A stretch of DNA of 64,000 nucleotides from Mangrovimonas yunxiaonensis (GTDB taxonomy: Bacteria > Bacteroidota > Bacteroidia > Flavobacteriales > Flavobacteriaceae). Of this stretch, positions 53,929 through 62,955 are shown one piece after another. Within the stretch, counting starts at the first letter, position 1. Each line of letters opens with the position of its first letter. Made by a program: the position numbers and the translations under genes. The stretch spans positions 306,501-370,500 of the forward strand of contig NZ_JPFK01000007.1 of the NCBI RefSeq assembly GCF_000733475.1, read 5' to 3'. The notes below the pieces were generated by a model. The model was not told where the DNA came from and did not search any database. It was given only the letters and a program-made list of their open reading frames with translations.

Positions 53929-55407
53929 ATGAGCAAGAAACTTACAAGTAGAGCCGAAGACTATTCAAAATGGTATAATGAGTTGGTTGTAAAAGCCGAC
54001 CTAGCAGAAAACTCGGCAGTTAGGGGCTGTATGGTAATAAAACCTTATGGCTATGCGATTTGGGAGAAAATGCAAGCTGAATTAGATAGAATGTTTAAAG
54101 AAACAGGCCATAAGAATGCTTATTTCCCGTTGTTTGTTCCTAAAAGCCTTTTTGAGGCAGAAGAGAAAAATGCCGAAGGGTTTGCAAAGGAGTGCGCCGT
54201 TGTAACACACTATAGATTGCAGAACGACCCAGACAACCAAGGAAAGCTTAGGGTAGACCCTGAGGCTAAACTAGAAGAGGAGTTGGTAGTTAGACCAACA
54301 AGCGAGGCCATTATATGGAACACTTATAAAGGCTGGATACAGTCGTACCGCGATTTGCCTATTTTGGTTAACCAATGGGCTAATGTTGTGCGTTGGGAAA
54401 TGCGTACACGTTTGTTTTTAAGAACAGCAGAATTTTTATGGCAAGAAGGGCATACAGCACACGAAACGCGAGAAGAAGCGGTAAAGGAAGCAGAGCTTAT
54501 GAACAACGTTTACGCCAATTTTGCTGAAAATTTTATGGCCATTCCTGTTGTTAAAGGTCTAAAAACAGAGAGCGAGCGTTTTGCTGGCGCTGTCGAGACC
54601 TATTGTATAGAAGCGTTAATGCAAGACGGTAAGGCGTTACAGGCCGGAACCTCACATTTCCTAGGGCAAAACTTTGCTAAGGCGTTTGATGTTAAGTTTA
54701 CCTCTAAAGAAGGTAAGCTGGATTACGTTTGGGCCACATCCTGGGGGGTTTCTACTAGGTTAATGGGGGCCTTAATCATGACTCATAGCGATGATAACGG
54801 CTTGGTATTGCCACCAAATTTGGCTCCTAACCAAGTGGTTATTGTACCTATATATAAATCGGAAGCGCAATTAGAGGACGTCTCTAAAATAGCCCATTTA
54901 ATTATGGCAGACTTAAAAGCCAAGGGGATTTCGGTAACCTTTGACGATAGAACCACGCACCGCCCAGGCGCTAAGTTTGCACAACACGAATTACAGGGAG
55001 TACCTTTAAGGATTGCCATAGGCCCAAAGGATTTGGAAAATGGTACAGTAGAATTGGCGCGTAGAGACACCTTAACAAAAGAGGTGGTTCCTTTAGATAG
55101 TTTAACACCAAGAATAGAGGTTTTAATGGATGAGATTCAAAGGGCGCTATACAAAAAAGCATTAGATTATAGAGACTCGCATATTACCGAGGTAAATACC
55201 TTTGATGAGTTTAAGCAGACTTTAGAAACCAAAGGTGGCTTTATTTCTGCGCATTGGGATGGTACACCAGAGACCGAAAACAAAATAAAAGAACTTACCA
55301 AAGCAACCATTAGATGTGTGCCTTTAGATGTAGCGAGTACGCCAGGCGTATGCGTGTACACTGGTAAACCATCTAACGGGCGAGTACTTTTTGCTAAGGC
55401 GTATTAA
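53929..55407 (+). CDS. proS: Proline--tRNA ligase
   Basis: Charges tRNA-Pro. Class II synthetase of 492 residues. It has the eukaryote/archaeal-like architecture (no editing insertion) found in Bacteroidota. Motif 2 is seen in [24 protein letters not shown] and [31 protein letters not shown]; motif 3 in [39 protein letters not shown]-terminal domain ends in [13 protein letters not shown], which is typical of the short family. The next gene is tRNA-Glu, transcribed in the same direction from its own promoters. Confidence 0.95.
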   Translation: MSKKLTSRAEDYSKWYNELVVKADLAENSAVRGCMVIKPYGYAIWEKMQAELDRMFKETGHKNAYFPLFVPKSLFEAEEKNAEGFAKECAVVTHYRLQNDPDNQGKLRVDPEAKLEEELVVRPTSEAIIWNTYKGWIQSYRDLPILVNQWANVVRWEMRTRLFLRTAEFLWQEGHTAHETREEAVKEAELMNNVYANFAENFMAIPVVKGLKTESERFAGAVETYCIEALMQDGKALQAGTSHFLGQNFAKAFDVKFTSKEGKLDYVWATSWGVSTRLMGALIMTHSDDNGLVLPPNLAPNQVVIVPIYKSEAQLEDVSKIAHLIMADLKAKGISVTFDDRTTHRPGAKFAQHELQGVPLRIAIGPKDLENGTVELARRDTLTKEVVPLDSLTPRIEVLMDEIQRALYKKALDYRDSHITEVNTFDEFKQTLETKGGFISAHWDGTPETENKIKELTKATIRCVPLDVASTPGVCVYTGKPSNGRVLFAKAY

Positions 55408-55433
55408 TTTTTTTAAAAAAATGAATTTTGTTG

Positions 55434-55463
55434 TTGCAGAATATAAAAATAGAATTATATTTG
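55434..55463 (+). promoter_or_regulatory. Promoter P1 upstream of tRNA-Glu (TTG-N19-TATATTTG)
   Basis: TTG at 55434-55436 and TATATTTG at 55456-55463 are separated by exactly 19 nt, a full match to the Bacteroidota/flavobacterial consensus. It is the first of two near-identical modules. Confidence 0.72.
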
Positions 55464-55501
55464 CACCCGCAATGGCAACATTGAGGTTTTGAAAAAAAGT
55501 T

Positions 55502-55531
55502 TTGCAGGAATAAATTTTTAGTTTATATTTG
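55502..55531 (+). promoter_or_regulatory. Promoter P2 upstream of tRNA-Glu (TTG-N19-TATATTTG)
   Basis: TTG at 55502-55504 and TATATTTG at 55524-55531, again with 19 nt between, 68 bp after P1. It ends 18 bp before the tRNA. Confidence 0.75.
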
Positions 55532-55549
55532 CACTCTCAAAAACAAAAT

Positions 55550-55621
55550 GGCCCGTTCGTCTATCGGCTAGGACGCCAGGTTTTCATCCTGGTAAGAGGG
55601 GTTCGATTCCCCTACGGGCTA
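55550..55621 (+). tRNA. tRNA-Glu (anticodon TTC)
   Basis: A 72-nt cloverleaf fits: acceptor GGCCCGT/ACGGGCT (first pair G-U), anticodon stem CCAGG/CCTGG with loop TTTTCAT, giving anticodon TTC, and T-arm AGGGG-TTCGATT-CCCCT. The 3' CCA is not encoded (the sequence continues CTTTT). Two tandem promoters precede it, and rpsT follows 37 nt later. Confidence 0.95.
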
Positions 55622-55658
55622 CTTTTTTATAATCGAAATAAGAAGTTAAGGAAATAAA

Positions 55659-55910
55659 ATGGCAAACCATAAGTCAGCTTTAAAGAGAATTAGAAGTAGC
55701 GAAAAGAATCGCTTAAGAAATAGATACCAGCACAAGACGACACGTAATGCTGTTAAGAAATTACGTGATTTGACAAACAAAGATGAGGCTGAGAAATTAT
55801 TTCCTTCAGTTGTTTCAATGATTGATAAATTAGCAAAGAATAACATTATTCATGCTAACAAAGCAGCGAACTTAAAATCGAATTTATCGAAACACGTTGC
55901 TTCATTGTAA
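55659..55910 (+). CDS. rpsT: 30S ribosomal protein S20
   Basis: Small-subunit ribosomal protein (83 residues), very basic, with the typical opening [22 protein letters not shown] and a C-terminal [13 protein letters not shown]. It stands 37 nt after tRNA-Glu, so it may be read from the same promoters. No separate -7 box was seen. Terminator at 55943. Confidence 0.95.
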   Translation: MANHKSALKRIRSSEKNRLRNRYQHKTTRNAVKKLRDLTNKDEAEKLFPSVVSMIDKLAKNNIIHANKAANLKSNLSKHVASL

Positions 55911-55942
55911 ATTAGAGTTTAAAAGTTATATAATACTATTTG

Positions 55943-55970
55943 GCTTCTCTTTTTAGGGAAGCTTTTTTTT
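55943..55970 (+). terminator. Terminator after rpsT
   Basis: Stem GCTTCTC/GGGAAGC with one G-U pair and a 6-nt loop, then eight T residues. Confidence 0.8.
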
Positions 55971-55995
55971 ATTTGTTAATCTGATTTGTTCATAA

Positions 55996-56028
55996 AAAAC
56001 CCCGTTGAATTTTCAACGGGGTTTTTTT
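55996..56028. terminator. Bidirectional terminator between rpsT and rho
   Basis: Stem ACCCCGTTGAA/TTCAACGGGGT with a 2-nt loop, A-run on one side and T-run on the other. Serves rho mainly; rpsT already has its own. Confidence 0.9.
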
Positions 56029-56054
56029 ATTGTAAATGGGTTTGTAATCCCTAT

Positions 56055-57674
56055 CTATCCATTCATAGAAATTAAAAACTCTTCGTTATTTCGGGTTTGC
56101 TTCACCTTGTCGTTAATAAACTCCATAGCTTCAACAGGGTTCATATCGGCTAGGTATTTTCTTAATACCCACAGACGTTGTATGGTGGCATCGTCTAGTA
56201 GCAGATCGTCACGACGCGTGCTTGATGAGATTAAATCGATAGCCGGGAAAATTCGTCTGTTGGCAATTCGTCTGTCTAATTGCAGCTCCATGTTACCAGT
56301 TCCTTTAAACTCTTCAAAAATAACTTCGTCCATTTTAGAGCCTGTTTCGGTAAGTGCGGTGGCTATAATAGAAAGCGATCCGCCACCTTCAATGTTACGG
56401 GCGGCACCAAAAAAGCGTTTTGGTTTGTGTAGTGCATTGGCATCAACACCACCACTTAAAATCTTACCAGAGGCGGGTTGTACCGTATTATAGGCACGTG
56501 CCAAACGGGTAATAGAATCTAGAAGGATAACAACATCGTGTCCGCACTCTACCAAGCGTTTTGCTTTTTCTAAAACGATGTTGGCAATACGTACATGCTC
56601 GTGTGCTTCTTTATCGAAGGTAGAAGAAACCACTTCGCCGCGTACATTGCGTTGCATGTCGGTTACTTCTTCTGGGCGCTCATCTATTAAAAGGATAATT
56701 TGATAAACTTCTGGGTGGTTTGCTGCTATGGCATTTGCAATGTCTTTAAGCAACATGGTTTTACCAGTTTTAGGTTGCGATACAATCATGCCTCGTTGCC
56801 CTTTTCCAATAGGCGAGAACAAATCCATAATTCTAGTAGAAATGGTACTTTGTCTTTCGGCAATATTAAACTTTTCCTTAGGAAAAAGAGGCGTTAAATG
56901 CTCGAAGGACACGCGGTCTCTTACCACTTGTGGGTCAAGGCCGTTAATTTTGTTGACTTTTATTAGCGGAAAATACTTTTCGCCTTCTTTTGGAGGGCGT
57001 ACATTACCTAATACGGTATCTCCTGTTTTAAGTCCAAATAAACGAATTTGGGATTGCGATACATAAATATCGTCTGGAGAGGATAGGTAATTGTAGTCCG
57101 ATGATCTTAAGAATCCGTAGCCATCTTGCATAATGTCTAAAACGCCTTCACTTTCTATAATGGCATCGAACTCGTAATCTGGTTCTCTATACCTGTTGCG
57201 GGTGTCCTTATTGCCGTTATTTTGAGATTTGTTGTCTCTTTTTGGCTGGTCCTGCGTGTTAGGGTTGGAGTTTGAATTGTCTTTTTTAGGAGCTTTGCTG
57301 TTGGTGTTGTTGGTATTGTTGTTGGTGTTTGTAGCTTGCTCTTTGTTTTTGGTGTTTTGACGGCCTTGGTTGCTTTTTGTATTGTCTTTAGCAACAGGTT
57401 TAGCGTCTGAAGGTTTTTTGTTGGGGGTGTGCTGAGGCGTTTTTTGAACCCGTTTTCTAGGTTGTTTTTTCTCAGCTTTTGGGGCTGCTTGCTCTTCTTT
57501 TTTATCCTGTACGGCTACATTAGAGATGACCTCTGGATTTGCCGCTTGATGGTCAAGGATTTTATAGACCAAGTCAAGTTTTTTAAGCGAACGGTATTTA
57601 GACACGTTCAATTGTTTAGCAATTTCCTGCAATTCAGGAAGCTTTTTTGCTTTTAATTGTGATATTTCAAACAT
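56055..57674 (-). CDS. rho: Transcription termination factor Rho with a long disordered insert
   Basis: Hexameric RNA-dependent ATPase that ends transcription. A Rho N-terminal SAP-like domain (1-45, [23 protein letters not shown]) is followed by about 115 residues of low complexity (about 58-172) rich in Asn, Lys, Thr, Gln and Pro, then the RNA-binding cold-shock-like domain (from about 173) and the ATPase with Walker A QPKTGKTM and a catalytic [11 protein letters not shown]. At 539 residues it is longer than E. coli Rho because of the insert, a Bacteroidota trait. Single gene, terminator at its 3' end. No -7 box was recognised within 100 bp upstream. Confidence 0.95.
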   Translation of the reverse strand: MFEISQLKAKKLPELQEIAKQLNVSKYRSLKKLDLVYKILDHQAANPEVISNVAVQDKKEEQAAPKAEKKQPRKRVQKTPQHTPNKKPSDAKPVAKDNTKSNQGRQNTKNKEQATNTNNNTNNTNSKAPKKDNSNSNPNTQDQPKRDNKSQNNGNKDTRNRYREPDYEFDAIIESEGVLDIMQDGYGFLRSSDYNYLSSPDDIYVSQSQIRLFGLKTGDTVLGNVRPPKEGEKYFPLIKVNKINGLDPQVVRDRVSFEHLTPLFPKEKFNIAERQSTISTRIMDLFSPIGKGQRGMIVSQPKTGKTMLLKDIANAIAANHPEVYQIILLIDERPEEVTDMQRNVRGEVVSSTFDKEAHEHVRIANIVLEKAKRLVECGHDVVILLDSITRLARAYNTVQPASGKILSGGVDANALHKPKRFFGAARNIEGGGSLSIIATALTETGSKMDEVIFEEFKGTGNMELQLDRRIANRRIFPAIDLISSSTRRDDLLLDDATIQRLWVLRKYLADMNPVEAMEFINDKVKQTRNNEEFLISMNG

Positions 57675-57847
57675 TGATGTTGATTAAAAAAAATGTTTCA
57701 GTTAAATAATGTGTTTAGAATTTTTCTGAAAAAAAAAGAATTTTATTCTGAAGAATTAACAGGCTACTAACGTGGTAGTTGTGCTTGTTACTGCAAGTAT
57801 ACGACTTTTATTTTAAATATTTGGGTGTATTTTTTAAAATAATCTGC

Positions 57848-57855
57848 TATTTTTG
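57848..57855 (+). promoter_or_regulatory. -7 box (TATTTTTG) before the DUF4293 gene
   Basis: TATTTTTG fits TAnnTTTG and lies 22 nt before the proposed GTG start at 57878. It argues against the longer version starting at 57779, which begins upstream of this promoter. Confidence 0.5.
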
Positions 57856-57877
57856 TGCCTCAATAATTGAAAAACAC

Positions 57878-58288
57878 GTGTTACAAAGAATACAAACAAT
57901 ATATTTATTAGTTTCTGCCATTGTTTCTGGAGGACTTGTTTTTGTGTTTCATTTGTGGATAACCAGCCAGGAGGAAAAAGTATTTGCAGTTGATAACTTG
58001 CTTTACTTAGCCTTGTTTTTAGGGTCTGCGTTGTTATCGGTTGTTTCAATTTTTAATTTTAAAAACAGAAAGTCGCAATTTGTTTTAGGGCGGCTTAATA
58101 TGATATTAAACTTTATTTTACTAGGATTATTCGTGTACCAATCACTAAATTTATCTGGAGAAACAGTAGTTTCTGAGAAAGGTATTGGGATTTTTCTTCC
58201 TATTATTTCTATCGTGTTTTTGGCCTTGGCCAACAAAGCCATTAAAAAGGATGAAGATCTTGTAAAATCTGTAGATAGGTTGCGATAG
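57878..58288 (+). CDS. DUF4293 family membrane protein
   Basis: A 136-residue protein with four hydrophobic segments, two on each side of a short positively charged loop (NFKNRKSQF). The opening LQRIQTIYLLVSAIVSG matches DUF4293, which is confined to Bacteroidota and has no assigned function. No ATG is suitably placed: the GTG at 57878 gives the family-like start, whereas the open frame upstream (to 57779) codes for unrelated residues. It lies next to rho in the divergent direction and ends at a terminator. Confidence 0.8.
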   Translation: MLQRIQTIYLLVSAIVSGGLVFVFHLWITSQEEKVFAVDNLLYLALFLGSALLSVVSIFNFKNRKSQFVLGRLNMILNFILLGLFVYQSLNLSGETVVSEKGIGIFLPIISIVFLALANKAIKKDEDLVKSVDRLR

Positions 58289-58320
58289 GCCTAACATCTT
58301 AGTAGTATTAGTGCGTTAAA

Positions 58321-58348
58321 AACCCAAAGCGAAAGCTTTGGGTTTTTT
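58321..58348. terminator. Bidirectional terminator between the DUF4293 and YfcE-like genes
   Basis: Perfect 10-bp stem AACCCAAAGC/GCTTTGGGTT with a GAAA tetraloop, T-run on one side and A-rich on the other. Confidence 0.9.
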
Positions 58349-58839
58349 TATCTTTTAAACTCGATGACTTCTAGCTGCTCAATTTTTTTACCGTTAATAA
58401 CAAAGCGCAGCATGGTCCTGGCCTTATGAAACCCGTGTTTTCCTATGGCGCCGGGGTTCATGTGCAATAGGTTTAGTTTTTTGTCGGGCATAACTTTAAG
58501 AATGTGAGAATGGCCACAGATAAACAAATCTGGCGGGTGGCTAGCCAGTTTTTCGCGAATGTTAGGGGTATACCTTCCAGGGTAGCCACCAATATGGGTT
58601 ATCCATACATCTACTTCTTCGCAAAAAAAACGGTTGTCTTTTGGGAATTCTTGCCGTGCCTTACTATCATCAATGTTGCCATAAACCGCCCTTAAGGGCT
58701 TGCGTTTCTTTATGGTATCGGTTACTTGCAGGTTGCCTATGTCTCCAGCATGCCATACTTCATCGGCTTGTTCGACATATTTTAGTATGGTGTCGTCTAT
58801 ATGGCTGTGGGTGTCAGAAAGCAGTAAAATTTTTGTCAT
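58348..58839 (-). CDS. YfcE/MJ0936-type metallophosphoesterase
   Basis: Phosphodiesterase of the calcineurin-like superfamily, 163 residues. Metal ligands: D and H in SDTHSHID, HAGDIGN, YGNIDD, then THIGGYPGR and CGHSHILK. All motifs of the family are present. E. coli YfcE acts on artificial phosphodiesters; the natural substrate is unknown. A single gene, divergent from truA over 95 bp. Confidence 0.9.
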   Translation of the reverse strand: MTKILLLSDTHSHIDDTILKYVEQADEVWHAGDIGNLQVTDTIKKRKPLRAVYGNIDDSKARQEFPKDNRFFCEEVDVWITHIGGYPGRYTPNIREKLASHPPDLFICGHSHILKVMPDKKLNLLHMNPGAIGKHGFHKARTMLRFVINGKKIEQLEVIEFKR

Positions 58840-58870
58840 GGGACGGTAAAACCTCTATTTTAGTATGCTA

Positions 58871-58892
58871 TATTCCTACCTTCATAGGAATA
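58871..58892. repeat. 8-bp inverted repeat overlapping the truA promoter region
   Basis: TATTCCTA (58871-58878) and TAGGAATA (58885-58892) are exact reverse complements with a 6-nt spacer. The element lies just before the -7 box at 58897, in the space where a -33 element would be. This layout fits an operator site. Confidence 0.4.
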
Positions 58893-58896
58893 AATT

Positions 58897-58904
58897 TATC
58901 TTTG
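58897..58904 (+). promoter_or_regulatory. -7 box (TATCTTTG) before truA
   Basis: TATCTTTG matches TAnnTTTG and precedes the truA start by 30 nt. Confidence 0.5.
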
Positions 58905-58934
58905 TAGCTTCAAAAGTAAAAATACAATTTCAAA

Positions 58935-59684
58935 TTGCGCTATTTTATTGAGTTATCATATAACGGAAAAGCTTATCACGGTTGGCAAAACCAGCCCAAT
59001 GCTATTTCTGTTCAGGAAGTTTTAGAAAACGCCCTTTCAAAGGTATTGCGCGTGCCCATTGCTATTGTCGGGGCAGGTAGGACAGATGCTGGGGTACACG
59101 CTATGCAAATGTTTGCGCATTTTGATGTAGCTGAACCTTTTTCTGTACAAGACCTAGTATATAAACTCAATTCTTTTTTGCCCAAAGATATTGCTATTCA
59201 TGATATTTTTAGGGTAAATGATCAAGCGCATGCCAGATTTGATGCCACCAGTCGCGCGTATGTGTATCGAATTGCCTTGAAAAAAAATGTGTTCAATCAG
59301 GATACGGCCTACAGTTTGCGCGTGCCTTTAAATATAGATGATTTAAGAGCGGCTTCGAAAGTTTTATTTGACTATAAGGATTTTCAATGCTTTTCTAAAA
59401 GCAATACCGATGTAAAGACGTATAATTGTAAAATTATGGCTGCAGACTGGCGCTTGGTAGAAGATGAACTGCATTTTTACATTAAAGCCGACCGGTTTTT
59501 AAGAAACATGGTGCGGGCTATCGTTGGAACGTTAATAAACGTTGGCCAAGGAAAAATAACCGTGGCGCAAATGCACGACATTATCGCATCGAAAGACAGA
59601 AGCTGTGCGGGGTACTCTGTTCCTGCGCATGGGTTGTACTTAAAAGAAGTTACGTATCCAGAAAACATAAAAACGATTGGCTAA
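58935..59684 (+). CDS. truA: tRNA pseudouridine(38-40) synthase TruA
   Basis: Isomerises uridines 38-40 in the tRNA anticodon arm. The catalytic Asp is in GAGRTDAGVHAMQM near residue 52. Other landmarks are the opening RYFIELSYNGKAYHGWQNQ and the later FLRNMVRAIVGTLINVGQGK. The start codon is TTG at 58935; no ATG lies nearby, and the family-conserved sequence begins right after it. It overlaps the ABC exporter gene by 8 bp. 249 residues is normal. Confidence 0.94.
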   Translation: MRYFIELSYNGKAYHGWQNQPNAISVQEVLENALSKVLRVPIAIVGAGRTDAGVHAMQMFAHFDVAEPFSVQDLVYKLNSFLPKDIAIHDIFRVNDQAHARFDATSRAYVYRIALKKNVFNQDTAYSLRVPLNIDDLRAASKVLFDYKDFQCFSKSNTDVKTYNCKIMAADWRLVEDELHFYIKADRFLRNMVRAIVGTLINVGQGKITVAQMHDIIASKDRSCAGYSVPAHGLYLKEVTYPENIKTIG

Positions 59685-61440
59685 GACAAAAAAAATATTC
59701 GATACCCTCCTGTTTAAACGCTTGTTTAAATTTATAAAACCCTATAAATATGTGTTTATTGGGGTTTTGGCAGCGGTTATTTTATTGGCGCTTTTTGGCG
59801 CGGCTAGGCCTTATATTTTACAACAGGCTATAGATAAAAATATAGCAACAAGAACGTTCGATGGGTTTTTACCCTACATTTTAATTATGGCAGCCTTATT
59901 GTTTGCCGAAGTGGTGTGCCAGTTGCTGTTTATATTTTATTCGGGGTGGTTGGGCCAAACTGTGGTTAAGGATATTCGGGTTAAGCTGTTCAATCATATC
60001 ATCCGGTTTAAAATGAAGTATTTCGATAAATCCTCGGTTGGTGTGCTAATTACAAGGTCGGTAACAGATATGGAGCGTATAGCCGATGTTTTTGGAGAAG
60101 GCTTGTTTATGATATTTAGGGATCTGTTAACCATGTTGGTGGTTTCCTTGGTTATGGTTTACATGAATTGGGAGTTAAGTTTTATTGTGTTTTTAATGCT
60201 GCCATTGGTATTGTATGCCACCAGACTGTTTCAAAAATACATGAAGAAGGCTTTTGAAGAAGTTAGAAACGAAGTCTCTAACCTAAACTCTTTTGTGCAA
60301 GAGCGGTTGGTTGGTATGAAAATTCTTCAGTTGTTTACACGCGAAGCGACCGAGTACGGGAAGTTTAAGGCTATTAACGAACGCCACAAAAAGGCGTGGT
60401 TAAAAACGGTTTGGTACAACTCCATATTTTTTCCAATAGCCGAATTGTCATCATCAATAACCATTGGGTTAATTGCTTGGTATGGTGGGTTGAATATCGT
60501 AATTTCATCAACGGCATCTCTGGGGGATTTAACGGCTTTTATTATGATGATCCCAATGCTGTTTAGACCATTAAGGCAAATAGCCGATAAATTTAACACC
60601 CTGCAAATGGGGATGGTGGCTGCCAATAGGGTATTTAATGTGCTGGATACGACATCGCAGATTGACGATTCTGGTACCACAGAACTAAGTCATTTACGGG
60701 GGCATATAACCTTTAATAGGGTGCATTTTAGTTATGTTGAAGGCGAGGACGTACTAAAGGGCATTTCTTTTAAGGTAAAACCGGGAGAAACCGTAGCCAT
60801 AGTTGGGGCAACTGGCGCTGGTAAATCGACAATTATAAACCTGTTAAACAGGTTTTACGAGATAGATAGTGGTCTGGTAGCTGTAGACCATATTAATATA
60901 AAAGACGTAACGCTGGCTTCGCTAAGGAAGCAAATAGCAGTGGTATTGCAAGATGTGTTTTTGTTTGCCGATACGATTTTAGGTAACATTACCCTTAACA
61001 ATCCAAACATAACAGAAGCCCAAGTGGTTCAAGCGGCTAAAGATATTGGTATTCACGATTTTATAATGAGCTTGCCCAATAATTATAATTACAATGTAAA
61101 AGAGCGAGGAAGCATGCTCTCGTCTGGGCAGCGGCAATTAATCTCGTTTTTAAGGGCTTATGTTACCAATCCAAGCATTTTAGTTTTGGATGAGGCGACT
61201 TCTTCGGTAGATTCGTATTCGGAGCAATTAATTCAAAATGCCACAGATAAAATTACCAAGAACAGAACATCAATCGTTATTGCGCATCGTTTGGCCACCA
61301 TTATAAAGGCCGATAAGATTATTGTTATGGACGATGGTAAAATTGTGGAGGAGGGTACCCATTACGACTTGCTTAAAACCCCCAATGGCTATTATAAAAA
61401 CCTTTACGAAGTTCAGTTTTTAAAGAGTGAAATGGTGTAA
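59677..61440 (+). CDS. MsbA-like ABC exporter (fused permease and ATPase)
   Basis: Half-transporter of 587 residues: membrane domain (about 18-320, six segments) and ATPase domain with Walker A GATGAGKST (about residue 373), signature LSSGQRQLISF, Walker B ILVLDEATSS and switch His in AHRLATI. It resembles MsbA/multidrug exporters; cargo unknown (lipid A is one possibility, but others are equally open). The proposed start is TTG at 59677, which overlaps the truA stop by 8 bp and gives a family-like basic N-terminus; translation is presumably coupled. It converges with cdaA with 3 bp between. Confidence 0.9.
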   Translation: MAKTKKIFDTLLFKRLFKFIKPYKYVFIGVLAAVILLALFGAARPYILQQAIDKNIATRTFDGFLPYILIMAALLFAEVVCQLLFIFYSGWLGQTVVKDIRVKLFNHIIRFKMKYFDKSSVGVLITRSVTDMERIADVFGEGLFMIFRDLLTMLVVSLVMVYMNWELSFIVFLMLPLVLYATRLFQKYMKKAFEEVRNEVSNLNSFVQERLVGMKILQLFTREATEYGKFKAINERHKKAWLKTVWYNSIFFPIAELSSSITIGLIAWYGGLNIVISSTASLGDLTAFIMMIPMLFRPLRQIADKFNTLQMGMVAANRVFNVLDTTSQIDDSGTTELSHLRGHITFNRVHFSYVEGEDVLKGISFKVKPGETVAIVGATGAGKSTIINLLNRFYEIDSGLVAVDHINIKDVTLASLRKQIAVVLQDVFLFADTILGNITLNNPNITEAQVVQAAKDIGIHDFIMSLPNNYNYNVKERGSMLSSGQRQLISFLRAYVTNPSILVLDEATSSVDSYSEQLIQNATDKITKNRTSIVIAHRLATIIKADKIIVMDDGKIVEEGTHYDLLKTPNGYYKNLYEVQFLKSEMV

Positions 61441-61443
61441 TGG

Positions 61444-62229
61444 TTAAGACAGGTCTTTTTTAATAATTTCTATAAGATCCTGTGGGTCTTCAAACATCAC
61501 AAACTCGCCATCTTTAAAGTAAGAGATCTGTCCGGTTTCTTCGCTAACAACAAGTGCAAGCGCATCGGTTTTTTCGGTAATGCCAATGGCGGCTCTATGC
61601 CTTAGGCCAAATCGTTGTGGTATGCTGCTATCGTTGCTTACAGGAAGAATTACCCGAGTGGCTTTTACGGTGTTGTTTTCTATAATTATGGCGCCGTCGT
61701 GTAGCGGACTGTTTTTAAAGAAAATACTCTCTATTATAGGTTGGGTGACTTTAATGTTCATTTCGTCTCCGGTACTAACCAAAAAATCCAGGTTGTTGTT
61801 GTTCTGAAAAACAATTAAAGCGCCTGTTTTTGTGCTTCCCATCTTGTTGCAGGCCAAAACTACGGCTTCGACGTTTGTAGAATTACTGCCCTCGGTTTTT
61901 AAGAATTTAAAGGCTTTGAAAAAGTTTTTTTTCTTTCCGAAATTCGTCGATCCCACCATAAGTAGGAACTTTCTAATCTCCGGCTGGAAAACAACAATCA
62001 AGGCAATTAATCCCACACTCATAAACCCGCCTAAAATCTTGCTGAGCATTTTCATTTGCAACGCATGGGTAATTAAATAGGTGAAATAGGTCATAACAAT
62101 TCCAATAAAAATGTTAATCGCTACCGTACCTTTTACCAATTTGTATATGTAATAAAGTAAAACAGCAACCAGAATGACGTCTATAACATCAATAATGGTG
62201 AATTTTAAAAGGTCATCGAAAATCTCCAA
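61444..62229 (-). CDS. cdaA: Diadenylate cyclase, CdaA type
   Basis: Synthesises cyclic di-AMP from two ATP. Three membrane segments (about 10-80) precede the DAC domain, where the diagnostic DGA (SPLHDGAIII, about residue 172) and RHR (LRHRAAIGI, about residue 207) motifs are intact. 261 residues is usual for CdaA (formerly DacA/YbbP). No YbbR/CdaR regulator gene stands beside it; instead a small lipoprotein gene and folP precede it on the same strand. The role of c-di-AMP in Bacteroidota is less known than in Firmicutes. Confidence 0.92.
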   Translation of the reverse strand: MEIFDDLLKFTIIDVIDVILVAVLLYYIYKLVKGTVAINIFIGIVMTYFTYLITHALQMKMLSKILGGFMSVGLIALIVVFQPEIRKFLLMVGSTNFGKKKNFFKAFKFLKTEGSNSTNVEAVVLACNKMGSTKTGALIVFQNNNNLDFLVSTGDEMNIKVTQPIIESIFFKNSPLHDGAIIIENNTVKATRVILPVSNDSSIPQRFGLRHRAAIGITEKTDALALVVSEETGQISYFKDGEFVMFEDPQDLIEIIKKDLS

Positions 62230-62265
62230 GAGTTGTAGGGTTTGTGTAAAAGTAACAAATTAAGC

Positions 62266-62910
62266 TTAATAAATAAATTCGTTCGGGTTGATGGCTATTT
62301 TTTTGGTTTCTAAACCCTCAACATCTTTTTTAAAGGTGATGTACTCTTGAAAAGTCATGTGTTTGTTAAAGCACAGCGTAATGGAATCCTGAGCGGTAAA
62401 ATAGCGGTCTGCCTGATTAAGTGTTTTTAAAGTTGTAGTTTGGTTTTTATGGGTAATAATAATACTGTCTTTTTTTATAAATCTTATGGTGCTGAGTGGT
62501 TTGCTGTTGGTTGTTAAAACGGGAGCGTTAAATTGGTAAAACACGTGGGTAAACTCCATAAAACCAAGGTTTTTAATAGCGGTATCGTTACAGGAATAAT
62601 AGTTTTTGGCGCTTTCGTTTTTGTGCATTTTGGCGTTTCGTTTTTTATCTTGAATAAACTTAATTTTAGGCAGTGCCTGTTCCAAGGTAAGGCGTTTATC
62701 AACATTAACCAGCCAGTTTGTGGTGCTTATCAAGTTTTTTCGGTTTAGCTCGACACTATCGGGTTGGGTTTCGTTAAAAAAAATGTAGGCGGCAGAAACA
62801 TCATTAACAACCGTAGTTTGAGCATTTGAAATTTCAGGGAGTAAAATAACCTTATCCGATTGGCAGCTAAAAGCGGAAATTAAGCAGACAAGCAACAGGA
62901 TGTTTTTCAT
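62266..62910 (-). CDS. Small lipoprotein of unknown function between folP and cdaA
   Basis: A 214-residue protein with a lipoprotein signal (MKNILLLVCLISAFSCQ, lipidated cysteine at about residue 16). Contains a CNDT-type late cysteine, helix-forming regions and long Asn/Lys/Thr stretches. I do not recognise a family. Its position, 36 bp before cdaA and 35 bp after folP, suggests one transcript. It may sense something in the periplasm for the cyclase, but there is no direct sign of this. Confidence 0.68.
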   Translation of the reverse strand: MKNILLLVCLISAFSCQSDKVILLPEISNAQTTVVNDVSAAYIFFNETQPDSVELNRKNLISTTNWLVNVDKRLTLEQALPKIKFIQDKKRNAKMHKNESAKNYYSCNDTAIKNLGFMEFTHVFYQFNAPVLTTNSKPLSTIRFIKKDSIIITHKNQTTTLKTLNQADRYFTAQDSITLCFNKHMTFQEYITFKKDVEGLETKKIAINPNEFIY

Positions 62911-62955
62911 GTTTAAGGGTTTAAAGGGTTGAAGAGATTAAAGGTTTAAGCGTTT
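62911..62955. repeat. Degenerate GTTTAAGG-type repeats after folP
   Basis: Short units GTTTAAGG, GTTTAAAGG, ATTAAAGG, GTTTAAGC recur here over the folP stop. Reverse-complement-like units (CTTTAAAC) recur upstream of folP at 63791-63833, so the two sets could pair weakly. Confidence 0.4.

Noticed and set aside
57779-57877. N-terminal extension of the DUF4293 protein
   Set aside because: It starts upstream of a -7 box, and its residues have no resemblance to the family. The GTG at 57878 fits.
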